Assembly: GCA_036405135.1 (NCBI GenBank)
Contig: DASWYF010000020.1
Coordinates: 124,001 to 188,000, forward strand
Direction: 5' to 3'
DNA length: 64,000 nucleotides
From: Verrucomicrobiia bacterium
Lineage (GTDB): Bacteria > Verrucomicrobiota > Verrucomicrobiia > Limisphaerales > JAEYXS01
Shown here: positions 40,211 to 47,539 of the stretch, one piece after another
How the letters are laid out: each line of letters opens with the position of its first letter
Numbering within the stretch: the stretch's first letter is position 1
Translations under genes and position numbers: made by a program
Notes under the pieces: generated by a model
Database searches by the model: none
What the model was told of the DNA's origin: nothing
What the model saw: the letters and a program-made list of their open reading frames with translations, nothing else

Positions 40211-41404
40211 ATGAAGACGCTTTACCGATATTTGCTGGGACAGGTGCTGGCGACGCTGGCGATGAGCATCATCGTCTGCGCCGGTGTGCTCTTGCTCAGC
40301 AATGCGCTGAAGGACATCACGTTGATGTTGCAGAATGGCGCGGCCACGGGCGGCATGATCCTGCAGGCGCTGTTGCTGCTGATCCCGTTCGTGCTGGTCT
40401 TCGCGCTGCCGTTGGGTTTGCTGGCGGCGGTGTTGCTGGTGTTCGGTCGCATCAGTGCGGATCATGAGCTGACAGCGATCCGGGCGAATGGCATCAGCCT
40501 GGTTTCACTGGTGAGCCCGGTGATCTTGCTGGGCATATGCCTCAGTGTGTTCTCGGCGTGGTTGAACATGGAGGTGGGGCCGCGGGCGCGGGTGGCGTAT
40601 AAGAAATTGCTCATCGATCAGGGCATGCGCGATCCGCTGGCGCTCTTGCAGGAGGGGCGGTTCATCACGGAGTTTCCGGATCATATCATCTATCTCGGGC
40701 GTAATCGTGATGGTCAGTTGGAAGATCTTTGGGTTTATCACCTGAAAGACGAAAAGGTGGACTGGCGGGTGCAGGCGGCGGAAGGGAAATTGGTGGTAGA
40801 CAAGGAGAAGCGTGAGGTCTATTTCGAGCTCAAGCAATGGCAAGGCGTGGCGTATGACCCAGACAAGGAGAAGGCGCCGGAAGCATCGGTCATCACGAAT
40901 GTGGTGGAAAAGGTCACCGCAGATGTTCCCGTGTTGGAGAGCGAGGATATGACGAAAGACTTGGCGCGGTGGCATCCCATCTCCGGAGTGGAAGGCACCA
41001 CGCCTGTCATTCAATTGGATGAATTGATCAAACGCGCCAGCCAGAAGCCGGGTCTGGGCCAGATGACGTTCACAGAACTTTTGGAGGAGAGAAAATTCCT
41101 CGAACGCGCGGGGTTCAATCCTTCGCCCGTCCAGTTCCACATCAATCGCCAGCTTTCGTTTTCCTTCGCCTGCTTAGGCTTCGTGATGGTGGGGATTCCG
41201 TTGGGCATACGGGCGCATCGGCGGGAGACGACGGTGGGCATCTTTCTGGCGGTGATCTTGATGGCGGTGTATTACAGCTTCATCGTGCTGGCGCAGGCGG
41301 TGGAGACACAGCCTCTCTACATGCCGCATATCATCGTGTGGATACCCACGTTCCTCTTCCAAGGGCTGGGCGCATGGCTGCTCTGGCGCGCGAACAAACA
41401 GTAA
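40211..41404 (+). CDS. lptF: LptF/LptG-family lipopolysaccharide export permease
   Basis: A 397-residue YjgP/YjgQ-family protein. It has three N-terminal membrane segments (LATLAMSIIVCAGVLLL; ALLLLIPFVLVFALPLGLL; LVSPVILLGICLSVFSAWL), a beta-jellyroll periplasmic domain (about residues 125-290), and three C-terminal segments (FACLGFVMVGIPLGI; VGIFLAVILMAVYYSFIVLAQ; WIPTFLFQGLGAWLL). In the Lpt complex two such permeases with LptB2 extract LPS from the inner membrane. Only one permease gene is here. GISLVSLVSPV supports LptF-type topology. The next gene begins four bases after its stop. Confidence 0.88.
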   Translation: MKTLYRYLLGQVLATLAMSIIVCAGVLLLSNALKDITLMLQNGAATGGMILQALLLLIPFVLVFALPLGLLAAVLLVFGRISADHELTAIRANGISLVSLVSPVILLGICLSVFSAWLNMEVGPRARVAYKKLLIDQGMRDPLALLQEGRFITEFPDHIIYLGRNRDGQLEDLWVYHLKDEKVDWRVQAAEGKLVVDKEKREVYFELKQWQGVAYDPDKEKAPEASVITNVVEKVTADVPVLESEDMTKDLARWHPISGVEGTTPVIQLDELIKRASQKPGLGQMTFTELLEERKFLERAGFNPSPVQFHINRQLSFSFACLGFVMVGIPLGIRAHRRETTVGIFLAVILMAVYYSFIVLAQAVETQPLYMPHIIVWIPTFLFQGLGAWLLWRANKQ

Positions 41405-41408
41405 TTTT

Positions 41409-42455
41409 ATGGCTACAAAAAAAGCATCACCGGTCCGGTTGGGTGTCATCGGCCTCACGCATGATCATGTGTGGGATAATCTCAAAGACCTGAAGAGCAA
41501 TCGTGACGCGGTGCTCGTGGCGGTGTCAGATGAGATTGAGCCATTACGCGAACGTGCGGTGAAGGAATATGGAGTGCGGGCCCATGCTTCTGCGCAAGAC
41601 TTGCTGGAAGGTGAGACGCTGGATGCGGTGCTGATCTATGGTGACAATGCGGAGGGAGAGATCGCGGCCATTCTCGCGGCGGATGCGGGATTGGATGTGC
41701 TGATTGAGAAACCCATGGCGGCGACGCTCGCGGGTGCGGATGAGATGATCGCGACGGCGCGTAATGCGAAGACCCGGCTGATGGTGAACTGGCCGACGGT
41801 GTGGTGGCCGCAATTGCAACAGGCGATCAAGCTGGTGGAGCAGGGGGCGATCGGGCGCGTGTGGCAGACGAAGTATCGCGCAGCGCATTGCGGGCCGAAG
41901 GAGATGGGCGCGTCCTCGTTCTTCTGCGAGTGGCTTTATGATGTGGATCGCAACGGCGGCGGTGCGTTGATCGATTACTGCTGCTACGGCGCGGCGATGG
42001 CGCGTTTCTTCCTTGGTGTGCCGAGCCGGGTGACGGCGATGAGCGGTCGCTTGTGCAAGGAAGACATCGTGGTGGAGGATAACGCGGTGTTGCTCATGCA
42101 GTATCCGGGCGGGTTATCCATCGCAGAGGCGTCCTGGACGCAGGTGGGTTACATGAGTTCTTATTTCACGAGCATTTATGGGACAGAGGGAACACTGATC
42201 GTTGAGCCGGGAGCAGAGGGCAAGTTGATGCTGGCGACGGAGAAGGAGCCTTATGGCAAGGCGGTGAAGGTGCCGAAACCGGCGCCGCATCTGCGGAATG
42301 CGACGGCGCATTTTGTGCATTGCCTGCAGACGGGCGAGGCATTTCATCCGTTGTGTCAGGATCGCGTGGCGCGTGATGCGCAGGAGATTTTGGAAGCGGG
42401 ATTGATAGCGGCAGAGACGGGGAATGCGGTGTCGTTGCCGTTGAGTGTGGGGTGA
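41409..42455 (+). CDS. Gfo/Idh/MocA-family NAD(P)-dependent oxidoreductase
   Basis: A 348-residue protein. The N-terminal Rossmann region reads LGVIGLTHDHVWDNL in place of the usual GxGxxG. The family EKP motif is present in DVLIEKPMAATLAGADEMI. The C-terminal beta-sheet domain contains the DVDRNGGGALIDYCCYGAAMARFFLG segment with the catalytic-region residues. Relatives oxidise or reduce sugars, inositols or amino-sugar nucleotides; the replaced glycine loop and presence of THDHVW suggest a member with unusual cofactor handling. It lies four bases after lptF, probably co-transcribed; a sugar-related role is inference. Confidence 0.87.
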   Translation: MATKKASPVRLGVIGLTHDHVWDNLKDLKSNRDAVLVAVSDEIEPLRERAVKEYGVRAHASAQDLLEGETLDAVLIYGDNAEGEIAAILAADAGLDVLIEKPMAATLAGADEMIATARNAKTRLMVNWPTVWWPQLQQAIKLVEQGAIGRVWQTKYRAAHCGPKEMGASSFFCEWLYDVDRNGGGALIDYCCYGAAMARFFLGVPSRVTAMSGRLCKEDIVVEDNAVLLMQYPGGLSIAEASWTQVGYMSSYFTSIYGTEGTLIVEPGAEGKLMLATEKEPYGKAVKVPKPAPHLRNATAHFVHCLQTGEAFHPLCQDRVARDAQEILEAGLIAAETGNAVSLPLSVG

Positions 42456-42544
42456 GGCGGTCATTGGCGTGCCGGTTCTGCCTGACGGAGAGCGGTCCAG
42501 CCCGGATTGATGGAACCGGACGATGCCTGACGAATGCCCCGCTC

Positions 42545-42565
42545 CTGCCGGCAACATGCCGGCAG
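42545..42565. repeat. Short hairpin repeat CTGCCGG-N7-CCGGCAG, copy 2
   Basis: Same 7-bp stem, 7-base loop and trailing CAC as at 26207-26227, in the spacer before the 42649 gene. The rest of this 193-bp spacer shows no gene or clear promoter. Confidence 0.55.
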
Positions 42566-42648
42566 CACATTGGAGCACTGCGCGGATGCGCCCTGTTGAG
42601 CAAACCCTTTTGCTTGAGCATTTCTTCCTTTGGGGATATGAATAGCAC

Positions 42649-43908
42649 ATGACTCCCACGGCCAAGGTGATGGTATCCCTCTGTCTGAACATCGGGCTGG
42701 GCTTCGCTTGGATATTGAACGCCTCTCCTAAGGCGGATGTGTCAAAACAAGCACCTGCGGGGATCGCTACTCATCCAGCTAAGAAAGCAAAAACACCCGC
42801 TCCGACCACGATCACAAACATTATCCCGAACAATTTCAAATGGCAGCGACTGGAGTCTGAGGATTACAAGGAATACATCCGCAACCTGCGCACTGTGAAC
42901 TGCCCGGAAGCGACCATCCGCGACATCATCCTCGCCGATTTGGACAACTTGTACGAGCCAAAATTGAATCCCTTGCGGCGAATCATGGCTGCAGCACGGG
43001 AGCAGAGATATGGGCAGCCTGTCGGATCACCCGTTCCGAAAGTGGATCCATCCGTAACCAAAACCATATCGGAACTGGAAAGCGAAAGGGCATCGTTGAT
43101 CCAGGAACTTCTCGGGGTCAGCGAGCGTTCGCTCAGAGCCGCATATCACCGGCATGAGGATGCGGTCCAAGGCAGTTACGCCTTTCTCTCCGCCGAACAA
43201 CGCGAGAAGCTCATCGGCTTGGAGAAAAAATACGACCTGTATCCCGATGATGATGGACGTGAAGGAGGGCTTCGTTTCCATCGTCTCGAATTGCCGGAAG
43301 AACAGTTCAAGGAAATGCGCTCTGAACTGGCGCAATTCATGACACCTGAGCAAATCCGCGAGTATGATCTGCGCACCTCCAAGATCGCCTCCTCCATGCG
43401 TTCTGACTTTTACACGATCGGTGTGAAAGAATCCGAGTTCCGGTCCTCCTACGATGCTTATCAGGCATGGGACAAAGCAAGGGATGAACTTTTTGATTTT
43501 CGGAATCCACCTACGGACGAACGCCGTGCGGAGCTGAAGCGCGATGAGCAAAAAGCCATCGACCAGATGAAGGCATCTCTTACGCCGGAGCGTTACGCCG
43601 AGTTCCGCCTCTTCCGTGACATGGCTTACGCGGAGCTATACTTGGCAGCGCCATACTTGGGTTTTCCACGCGAGGCGGCCAAGAAAGTGGTGGATATGCG
43701 GGTGGACGTTAACAAGGCCGTGGCTGCTGTGCGAAATGATCAATCCCTCACTGAAGAGGTGCGGCAGCAGAAATTATTGGCGATCCGTGACACCACGGAA
43801 AAGACGGTCATCGGTGTGATCGGAGAACGCGGGTATAAGTACTACAAGCGACAAGGTGGCCGGTGGATGAACGGCATCTCTCCCCGCATACAGAAGGAGC
43901 AGCCATGA
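42649..43908 (+). CDS. Membrane-anchored hypothetical protein with Y-x2-Y-x2-NLR-x3-CPE motif, first of pair
   Basis: A 419-residue protein with an N-terminal hydrophobic anchor (VMVSLCLNIGLGFAWIL), a Pro/Ala/Lys linker, then YKEYIRNLRTVNCPEATIRDIILADLDNLY and a long helical, charge-rich domain (heptad-like Glu/Arg/Lys). A duplicated-looking unit, LTPERYAEFRLFRDMAYAEL and FMTPEQIREYDLRTSKIAS, recurs in it. I do not know a named family, though this N-L-R-x3-C-P-E block recurs in Verrucomicrobia as I recall. Its stop overlaps the next ATG (ATGA). Role unknown; an extracytoplasmic helical protein. Confidence 0.75.
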   Translation: MTPTAKVMVSLCLNIGLGFAWILNASPKADVSKQAPAGIATHPAKKAKTPAPTTITNIIPNNFKWQRLESEDYKEYIRNLRTVNCPEATIRDIILADLDNLYEPKLNPLRRIMAAAREQRYGQPVGSPVPKVDPSVTKTISELESERASLIQELLGVSERSLRAAYHRHEDAVQGSYAFLSAEQREKLIGLEKKYDLYPDDDGREGGLRFHRLELPEEQFKEMRSELAQFMTPEQIREYDLRTSKIASSMRSDFYTIGVKESEFRSSYDAYQAWDKARDELFDFRNPPTDERRAELKRDEQKAIDQMKASLTPERYAEFRLFRDMAYAELYLAAPYLGFPREAAKKVVDMRVDVNKAVAAVRNDQSLTEEVRQQKLLAIRDTTEKTVIGVIGERGYKYYKRQGGRWMNGISPRIQKEQP

Positions 43909-44909
43909 ACTACCGTATTATTTATATCGGTTCGCTGCTCCTGAACGCACTGCTGGTATTGGGTCTCCTGTATCAGCATTTCAACGGTCAGAGAAAGCAG
44001 ATCACCACGACCTCTGTTTCCGCATCTCCTGTGAAGGGCTTAAAAACCGCTGAACCTGCACCTCCCAAAGTCATTGATGTGGAGGGTGAAACTTTCACGT
44101 GGGATGAGATGAACGTGGCTGATTATCACGCTTACGTGAAGAACCTGCGCACGCTCGGTTGTCCCGAGATCACTGTGCAGGACATCATCTATGCTCTCGT
44201 GGACAAAGATTACGCGCACAAGGTCCGCGCGTTGAACCAACGATTGCGTATCGGTCGCGATGGCTTGTCTTTCGATTACTGGACATCTTTCGGCGCGAAT
44301 CGTGAGGCTGTGGTGGAGCGCATCCGCAAGCAGATGCAACTGAACCAGGAACGCGATGCCTTGCTGTTCGCGCTCTTGGGAGTGGATGTGGACAAGGAAA
44401 GGCAGATACGCCACGGCATCATGGATAAGAATCCAAGCCAGCTTGCCTTCCTCACACCGCTCCAATCCCGTCAGGTCGCCATGGTCACCTCCAGTTACAT
44501 GCAGTTGGAAGGCACCATTGGCATGAAGTATCATCGTTATTCCGGTGAAGAACCTTTCGCCGAAAAAGCCGCCTTCGCCAAGGAACGCGATGCTGAACTG
44601 TTGAAGATCATGAGCGCCTCGCAGCTTGAAGAATACAAGCTGCAGAGATCACCAGTCGCCCAGCGATTGCGTCATGACCTAGGCGCATCAGGAGTCAGTG
44701 ATCTGGAATTTCGTGCGCTCTATAAGATCGATGAGAAGTATGATCGCTCAAATCAACCGCCTCTGGATTGGGATGATCCGGCGGTGATGAAAAAGCTGAT
44801 AGAGATGAGCGCGCGCAAAGAAGAGGAGATGCGGTTGGTGATCACGGATCCGAAGAAACGCGAACGGGTCATAGACGCCCTACAATCGCGTCGAGGTAAG
44901 GATTTTTGA
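43905..44909 (+). CDS. Membrane-anchored hypothetical protein with Y-x2-Y-x2-NLR-x3-CPE motif, second of pair
   Basis: A 334-residue paralogue of the previous product: hydrophobic anchor (IIYIGSLLLNALLVLGLLY), linker, then YHAYVKNLRTLGCPEITVQDIIYALVDKDY and a helical charged domain with LSASQLEEYKLQRS-like units (MSASQLEEYKLQRSPVAQRL). ATG 43905 is chosen for its ATGA overlap with the previous stop; the ORF start 42 bases earlier has no anchor. The two proteins differ mostly in the length of the helical region. They may form a complex. Function not recognised. Confidence 0.75.
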   Translation: MNYRIIYIGSLLLNALLVLGLLYQHFNGQRKQITTTSVSASPVKGLKTAEPAPPKVIDVEGETFTWDEMNVADYHAYVKNLRTLGCPEITVQDIIYALVDKDYAHKVRALNQRLRIGRDGLSFDYWTSFGANREAVVERIRKQMQLNQERDALLFALLGVDVDKERQIRHGIMDKNPSQLAFLTPLQSRQVAMVTSSYMQLEGTIGMKYHRYSGEEPFAEKAAFAKERDAELLKIMSASQLEEYKLQRSPVAQRLRHDLGASGVSDLEFRALYKIDEKYDRSNQPPLDWDDPAVMKKLIEMSARKEEEMRLVITDPKKRERVIDALQSRRGKDF

Positions 44910-44988
44910 AAACGGTGAAGAGTCCAAACTGGCCAATCACAGCGCGTAATATCTTGATATTTAGGGTTTTATATTGATTCTGTAAAAG

Positions 44989-45006
44989 TTATCCACATTA
45001 TTCACA
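44989..45006 (+). other. Two adjacent DnaA-box sequences
   Basis: TTATCCACA (44989-44997) is directly followed by TTATTCACA (44998-45006). Both fit the TTWTNCACA consensus, in the same orientation with no gap. An A/T-rich stretch (about 44949-44988) lies immediately upstream. They sit in a 238-bp spacer. They may be DnaA binding sites that regulate a gene or belong to an origin; dnaA is not in the window. Confidence 0.5.
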
Positions 45007-45147
45007 TGGACAGCCAATGTCCTACCCCCCTCGGTAGAGTTGAGGCATGAAGATAGTTATGGGGACCCAAAGGAGCGGTGGAAAAGCGGCCATGGTGGCG
45101 GCTCTGCTCGGGCACAGACCCCATAGCGAATGAGAGAAGGAACTGAG

Positions 45148-45525
45148 ATGCTGAAACCTACCATGAACCTGAATGAACTTCCGGAGGCGTTGCGTCACAC
45201 CATGTTGATCGAACTGGCGCACGTGTTTTGCCGTCGCTTGGGACGGCCACGCGCAAACGATATCGAGATGGCCGGATTCCCTGATTTGGGCGATCTGCTC
45301 TTGCGCGGATGGATCTTGCGCGAGCCAGGCCGCTACAGCATCGGGTATCAGCCCGGCGAACCGGTGATCCGCGAGATGTGGATCGTGAATCCGACATTGT
45401 GCTCTCTGCTGCGCCTGCCGCCGCCTCTCGTAAGCCGCATCCCGGATGTGGATGATGTGAAGGTGGCGATGCCGATGGTGATGCCGGAACCGATCATAGC
45501 GGAGGGAGAACGGATGGCGGCCTAA
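45148..45525 (+). CDS. Small hypothetical protein
   Basis: A 125-residue cytoplasmic protein: LNELPEALRHTMLIELAHVFCRRLGRPRANDIEMAGFPDLGDLLLRGWILREPGRYSIGYQPGEPV, then a Val/Met/Pro-rich tail. I do not recognise a family; the helix-rich first half could be a small winged-helix-like or binding domain. ATG 45148 is chosen because GAAGGA stands six bases upstream of it. An earlier ATG at 45130 would overlap a 28-codon ORF (45047-45133) by ATGA, an alternative worth noting. Confidence 0.6.
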   Translation: MLKPTMNLNELPEALRHTMLIELAHVFCRRLGRPRANDIEMAGFPDLGDLLLRGWILREPGRYSIGYQPGEPVIREMWIVNPTLCSLLRLPPPLVSRIPDVDDVKVAMPMVMPEPIIAEGERMAA

Positions 45526-45529
45526 GACG

Positions 45530-45600
45530 TTAAAAAGTTAAGACCGTTAAATGGTGGAACGATTTACGATTTAACTATTTTAACCTTTCAACGAATCAAG
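45530..45600. repeat. TTAAC/TTTAC-rich tandem-like spacer
   Basis: A stretch of short related units (GTTAAAAAGTTAAGACC, GATTTAC, GATTTAAC, TATTTTAAC, CTTTCAAC) fills the spacer before the acetyltransferase gene. It resembles in style the heptamer runs at 28.3 kb. No promoter can be singled out. Confidence 0.4.
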
Positions 45601-45648
45601 GACGACGCTGGACACATCAGGAAGAAGCAGGAACGTTACGCACATACT

Positions 45649-46098
45649 ATGCGAGTGCTGGATGTGCGAAAAGCGAAAGTGGATGACGTGGAGAAATTGC
45701 TGCCGGTGGTGGAGCAGTTCTACGCGCACTTCGGGTTTGCATGGGATACGGAGAAGAAAAGGCGACTGCTGAAAGAGTTCATAGGGAGACGGGATCTGGG
45801 AGGCCTGTGGTGTGCGGAGAAGGAAGGACGAATGGTGGGGTATGCCTCCATACCTTTTTATTTTGCGCTGGAGTTCGATGGACGGGTGGGGTTGCTCGAC
45901 GAGCTATTTGTGCTGCCGGAGTTCCGCGGTTTAGGCTCGGGCGCGCACATGCTAAAGGAGATCATGAATGAGTTGCCAGCGGAAGGGATAAACCGGTTGC
46001 GTCTGGAGGTGGATGAGCGGCATCCGGAAGCGGCGACGCTTTATGCGCGGCTCGGATTTGTGCTGGACGGGAGGCAGACCTGGAGCCGGGCGGTATGA
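45649..46098 (+). CDS. GNAT-family N-acetyltransferase
   Basis: A 149-residue GNAT protein. Motif A, the acetyl-CoA pyrophosphate loop, is in LDELFVLPEFRGLGSGAHML (R-G-L-G-S-G-A). Motif B lies in EGINRLRLEVDERHPEAATLYARLGF, including the typical A-x-x-L-Y-x-R-L-G-F. The early part, VRKAKVDDVEKLLPVVEQFYAHFGF, is the usual first strand and helices. It transfers an acetyl group to an amine; the substrate cannot be told. It appears monocistronic. Confidence 0.88.
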   Translation: MRVLDVRKAKVDDVEKLLPVVEQFYAHFGFAWDTEKKRRLLKEFIGRRDLGGLWCAEKEGRMVGYASIPFYFALEFDGRVGLLDELFVLPEFRGLGSGAHMLKEIMNELPAEGINRLRLEVDERHPEAATLYARLGFVLDGRQTWSRAV

Positions 46099-46150
46099 GA
46101 AAGGTGCGATGGCTTCTGCGGCGGAAAACCACGAGCGGGGCCGGGCCAAA

Positions 46151-46444
46151 TCAGTGATTTTCCTGAACAGGCCAGAGGGATTCCATTTTTTCGAGATCGC
46201 GAAGGGCGAATTGCTGGGACCAGCCACGGTGACTGTTCGTGCTGTAGAAGGAATGGACGGCATCCGTCAGGCTCTCAAGGTGCTGGGGCAGTTTGGGAAT
46301 GACGGTTTGATACGCGGCGATAGCTTTTAGCTGCACATCCGCATGGGCACGCCGCTCATCATAGAGGCCAATGGCGATAGCGGTATCCGCTCTAATCTGA
46401 GTTCGCAGATCCCCCAACAATTGCGTGTAACTGTCGCGATTCAA
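46151..46444 (-). CDS. Small hypothetical protein (uncertain)
   Basis: A 97-codon ORF with a TTG start. The translated product (DSYTQLLGDLRTQIRADTAIAIGLYDERRAHADVQ...) is helical, hydrophilic and free of low complexity, which is more protein-like than typical shadow frames. It lies alone between the GNAT gene and the MBL hydrolase on the opposite strand. No family recognised and no strong ribosome-binding site seen. Confidence 0.35.
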   Translation of the reverse strand: MNRDSYTQLLGDLRTQIRADTAIAIGLYDERRAHADVQLKAIAAYQTVIPKLPQHLESLTDAVHSFYSTNSHRGWSQQFALRDLEKMESLWPVQENH

Positions 46445-46750
46445 AACTTCTTAAAATTTGCTGTTTGCAGTCAAGGACCGGCCCCGCCCCAAGGCAGCCC
46501 GAAAGCCGATGTTTACAGGGTTAATTGAACATGGTGTGGAGTCGAGACAATATGTGACAAAATTGTCATTTCCGGATTTTTGCACGGTATCGCTACGTGC
46601 CTGCAAGCCGATTGTGAATCCGTGCCGCCTTTACAGCCTTGAGGGATCAAAAGCCGAGTCTTTGGCCCTCTGTGCAACTGGATGGGCACTTTCGCAGCCT
46701 CAAAGGTCATTTATTTGCCCCCCGTCTCCCCATGCTGTACAAGAGGGGAC
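46445..46750. other. Spacer upstream of the PhnP-like gene with a dyad
   Basis: About 300 bases hold no convincing gene. The only clear structure is the inverted repeat TGACAA-AA-TTGTCA (46555-46568), which could be an operator. GAGGGG two bases before ATG 46751 is the ribosome-binding site region of the following gene. Confidence 0.45.
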
Positions 46751-47536
46751 ATGGCGTTCGAGTTTACATTTTTAGGATCGGGCACTTCGCAAGGTGTGCC
46801 CATCATCGGCAAGGATTATCCGCCCGCTTTCCTTGCAAACCCCAAGAATCATCGGTTGCGCTCGGCCATTTACGTGACGACGGACAAGGTGAAGATTGCC
46901 GTGGATACGCCACCGGATTTTCGTACGCAAGTACTCCGCGCGGGCATCAAGTGGTTAGATGCAGTTCTCTTTACCCATTCCCATGCAGATCACATCATGG
47001 GATTGGACGATTGCCGCCGTTTCTGCGATCTGCGTGGTGGCGCTCTACCTATCTATGCCAGTCCGGCGACCATGGCGGATCTCAAGCGTGTTTACTCTTA
47101 CGCCTTCCATGATGGTCCATGGTACAAGACCTATTTCATTCCCGAGCCGCACATCGTCGAAGGTCCATTTGAAGTAGGTGATCTGAAAATCACGCCATTT
47201 GACCTGCCGCACGGACGGATGACGACCAGCGGATTTTTGTTTGAACAAAATGGCCGGAAAAAGCTCGCATACTTTAGCGATTGCAAAGAAGTCACGCCGG
47301 TCGCGATTGAGGCCGTGCGTGGAGTGGATGTAGTGGTGCTGGATGCGCTGCGGAAAGAGCTGCACTGGACGCATATGTGCCTGGATGAAGCGCTGACTGC
47401 CGCCCGACGCATCCAGGCCGGTCGTACTTTGCTCACGCATTTGACACATGATTATGACCACGACATCGACCAAGCGGAACTCCCGCCGAGCGTGGAATTG
47501 GCATATGACGGTCTAACCATCTCGATCGAAGGCTAA
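46751..47536 (+). CDS. MBL-fold metal hydrolase, PhnP-like
   Basis: A 261-residue metallo-beta-lactamase-fold protein. It opens [13 protein letters not shown], the PhnP-type start, has the metal motif [13 protein letters not shown] (H-x-H-x-D-H), later histidine in [10 protein letters not shown], Asp in FSDCKEV and His in [12 protein letters not shown]. Such enzymes are cyclic-phosphate phosphodiesterases or tRNase Z-like hydrolases. ATG 46751 (MAFEFTFLG) is chosen as it begins the first beta strand and follows GAGGGG. No phosphonate genes are nearby, so the substrate is open. The TIGR03790 gene begins three bases after its stop. Confidence 0.88.
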   Translation: MAFEFTFLGSGTSQGVPIIGKDYPPAFLANPKNHRLRSAIYVTTDKVKIAVDTPPDFRTQVLRAGIKWLDAVLFTHSHADHIMGLDDCRRFCDLRGGALPIYASPATMADLKRVYSYAFHDGPWYKTYFIPEPHIVEGPFEVGDLKITPFDLPHGRMTTSGFLFEQNGRKKLAYFSDCKEVTPVAIEAVRGVDVVVLDALRKELHWTHMCLDEALTAARRIQAGRTLLTHLTHDYDHDIDQAELPPSVELAYDGLTISIEG

Positions 47537-47539
47537 ACC

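Noticed and set aside
45047-45133. 28-codon ORF overlapping an ATG at 45130 by ATGA
   Set aside because: Poor ribosome-binding site spacing and no recognisable composition; the better start of the next gene is 45148.
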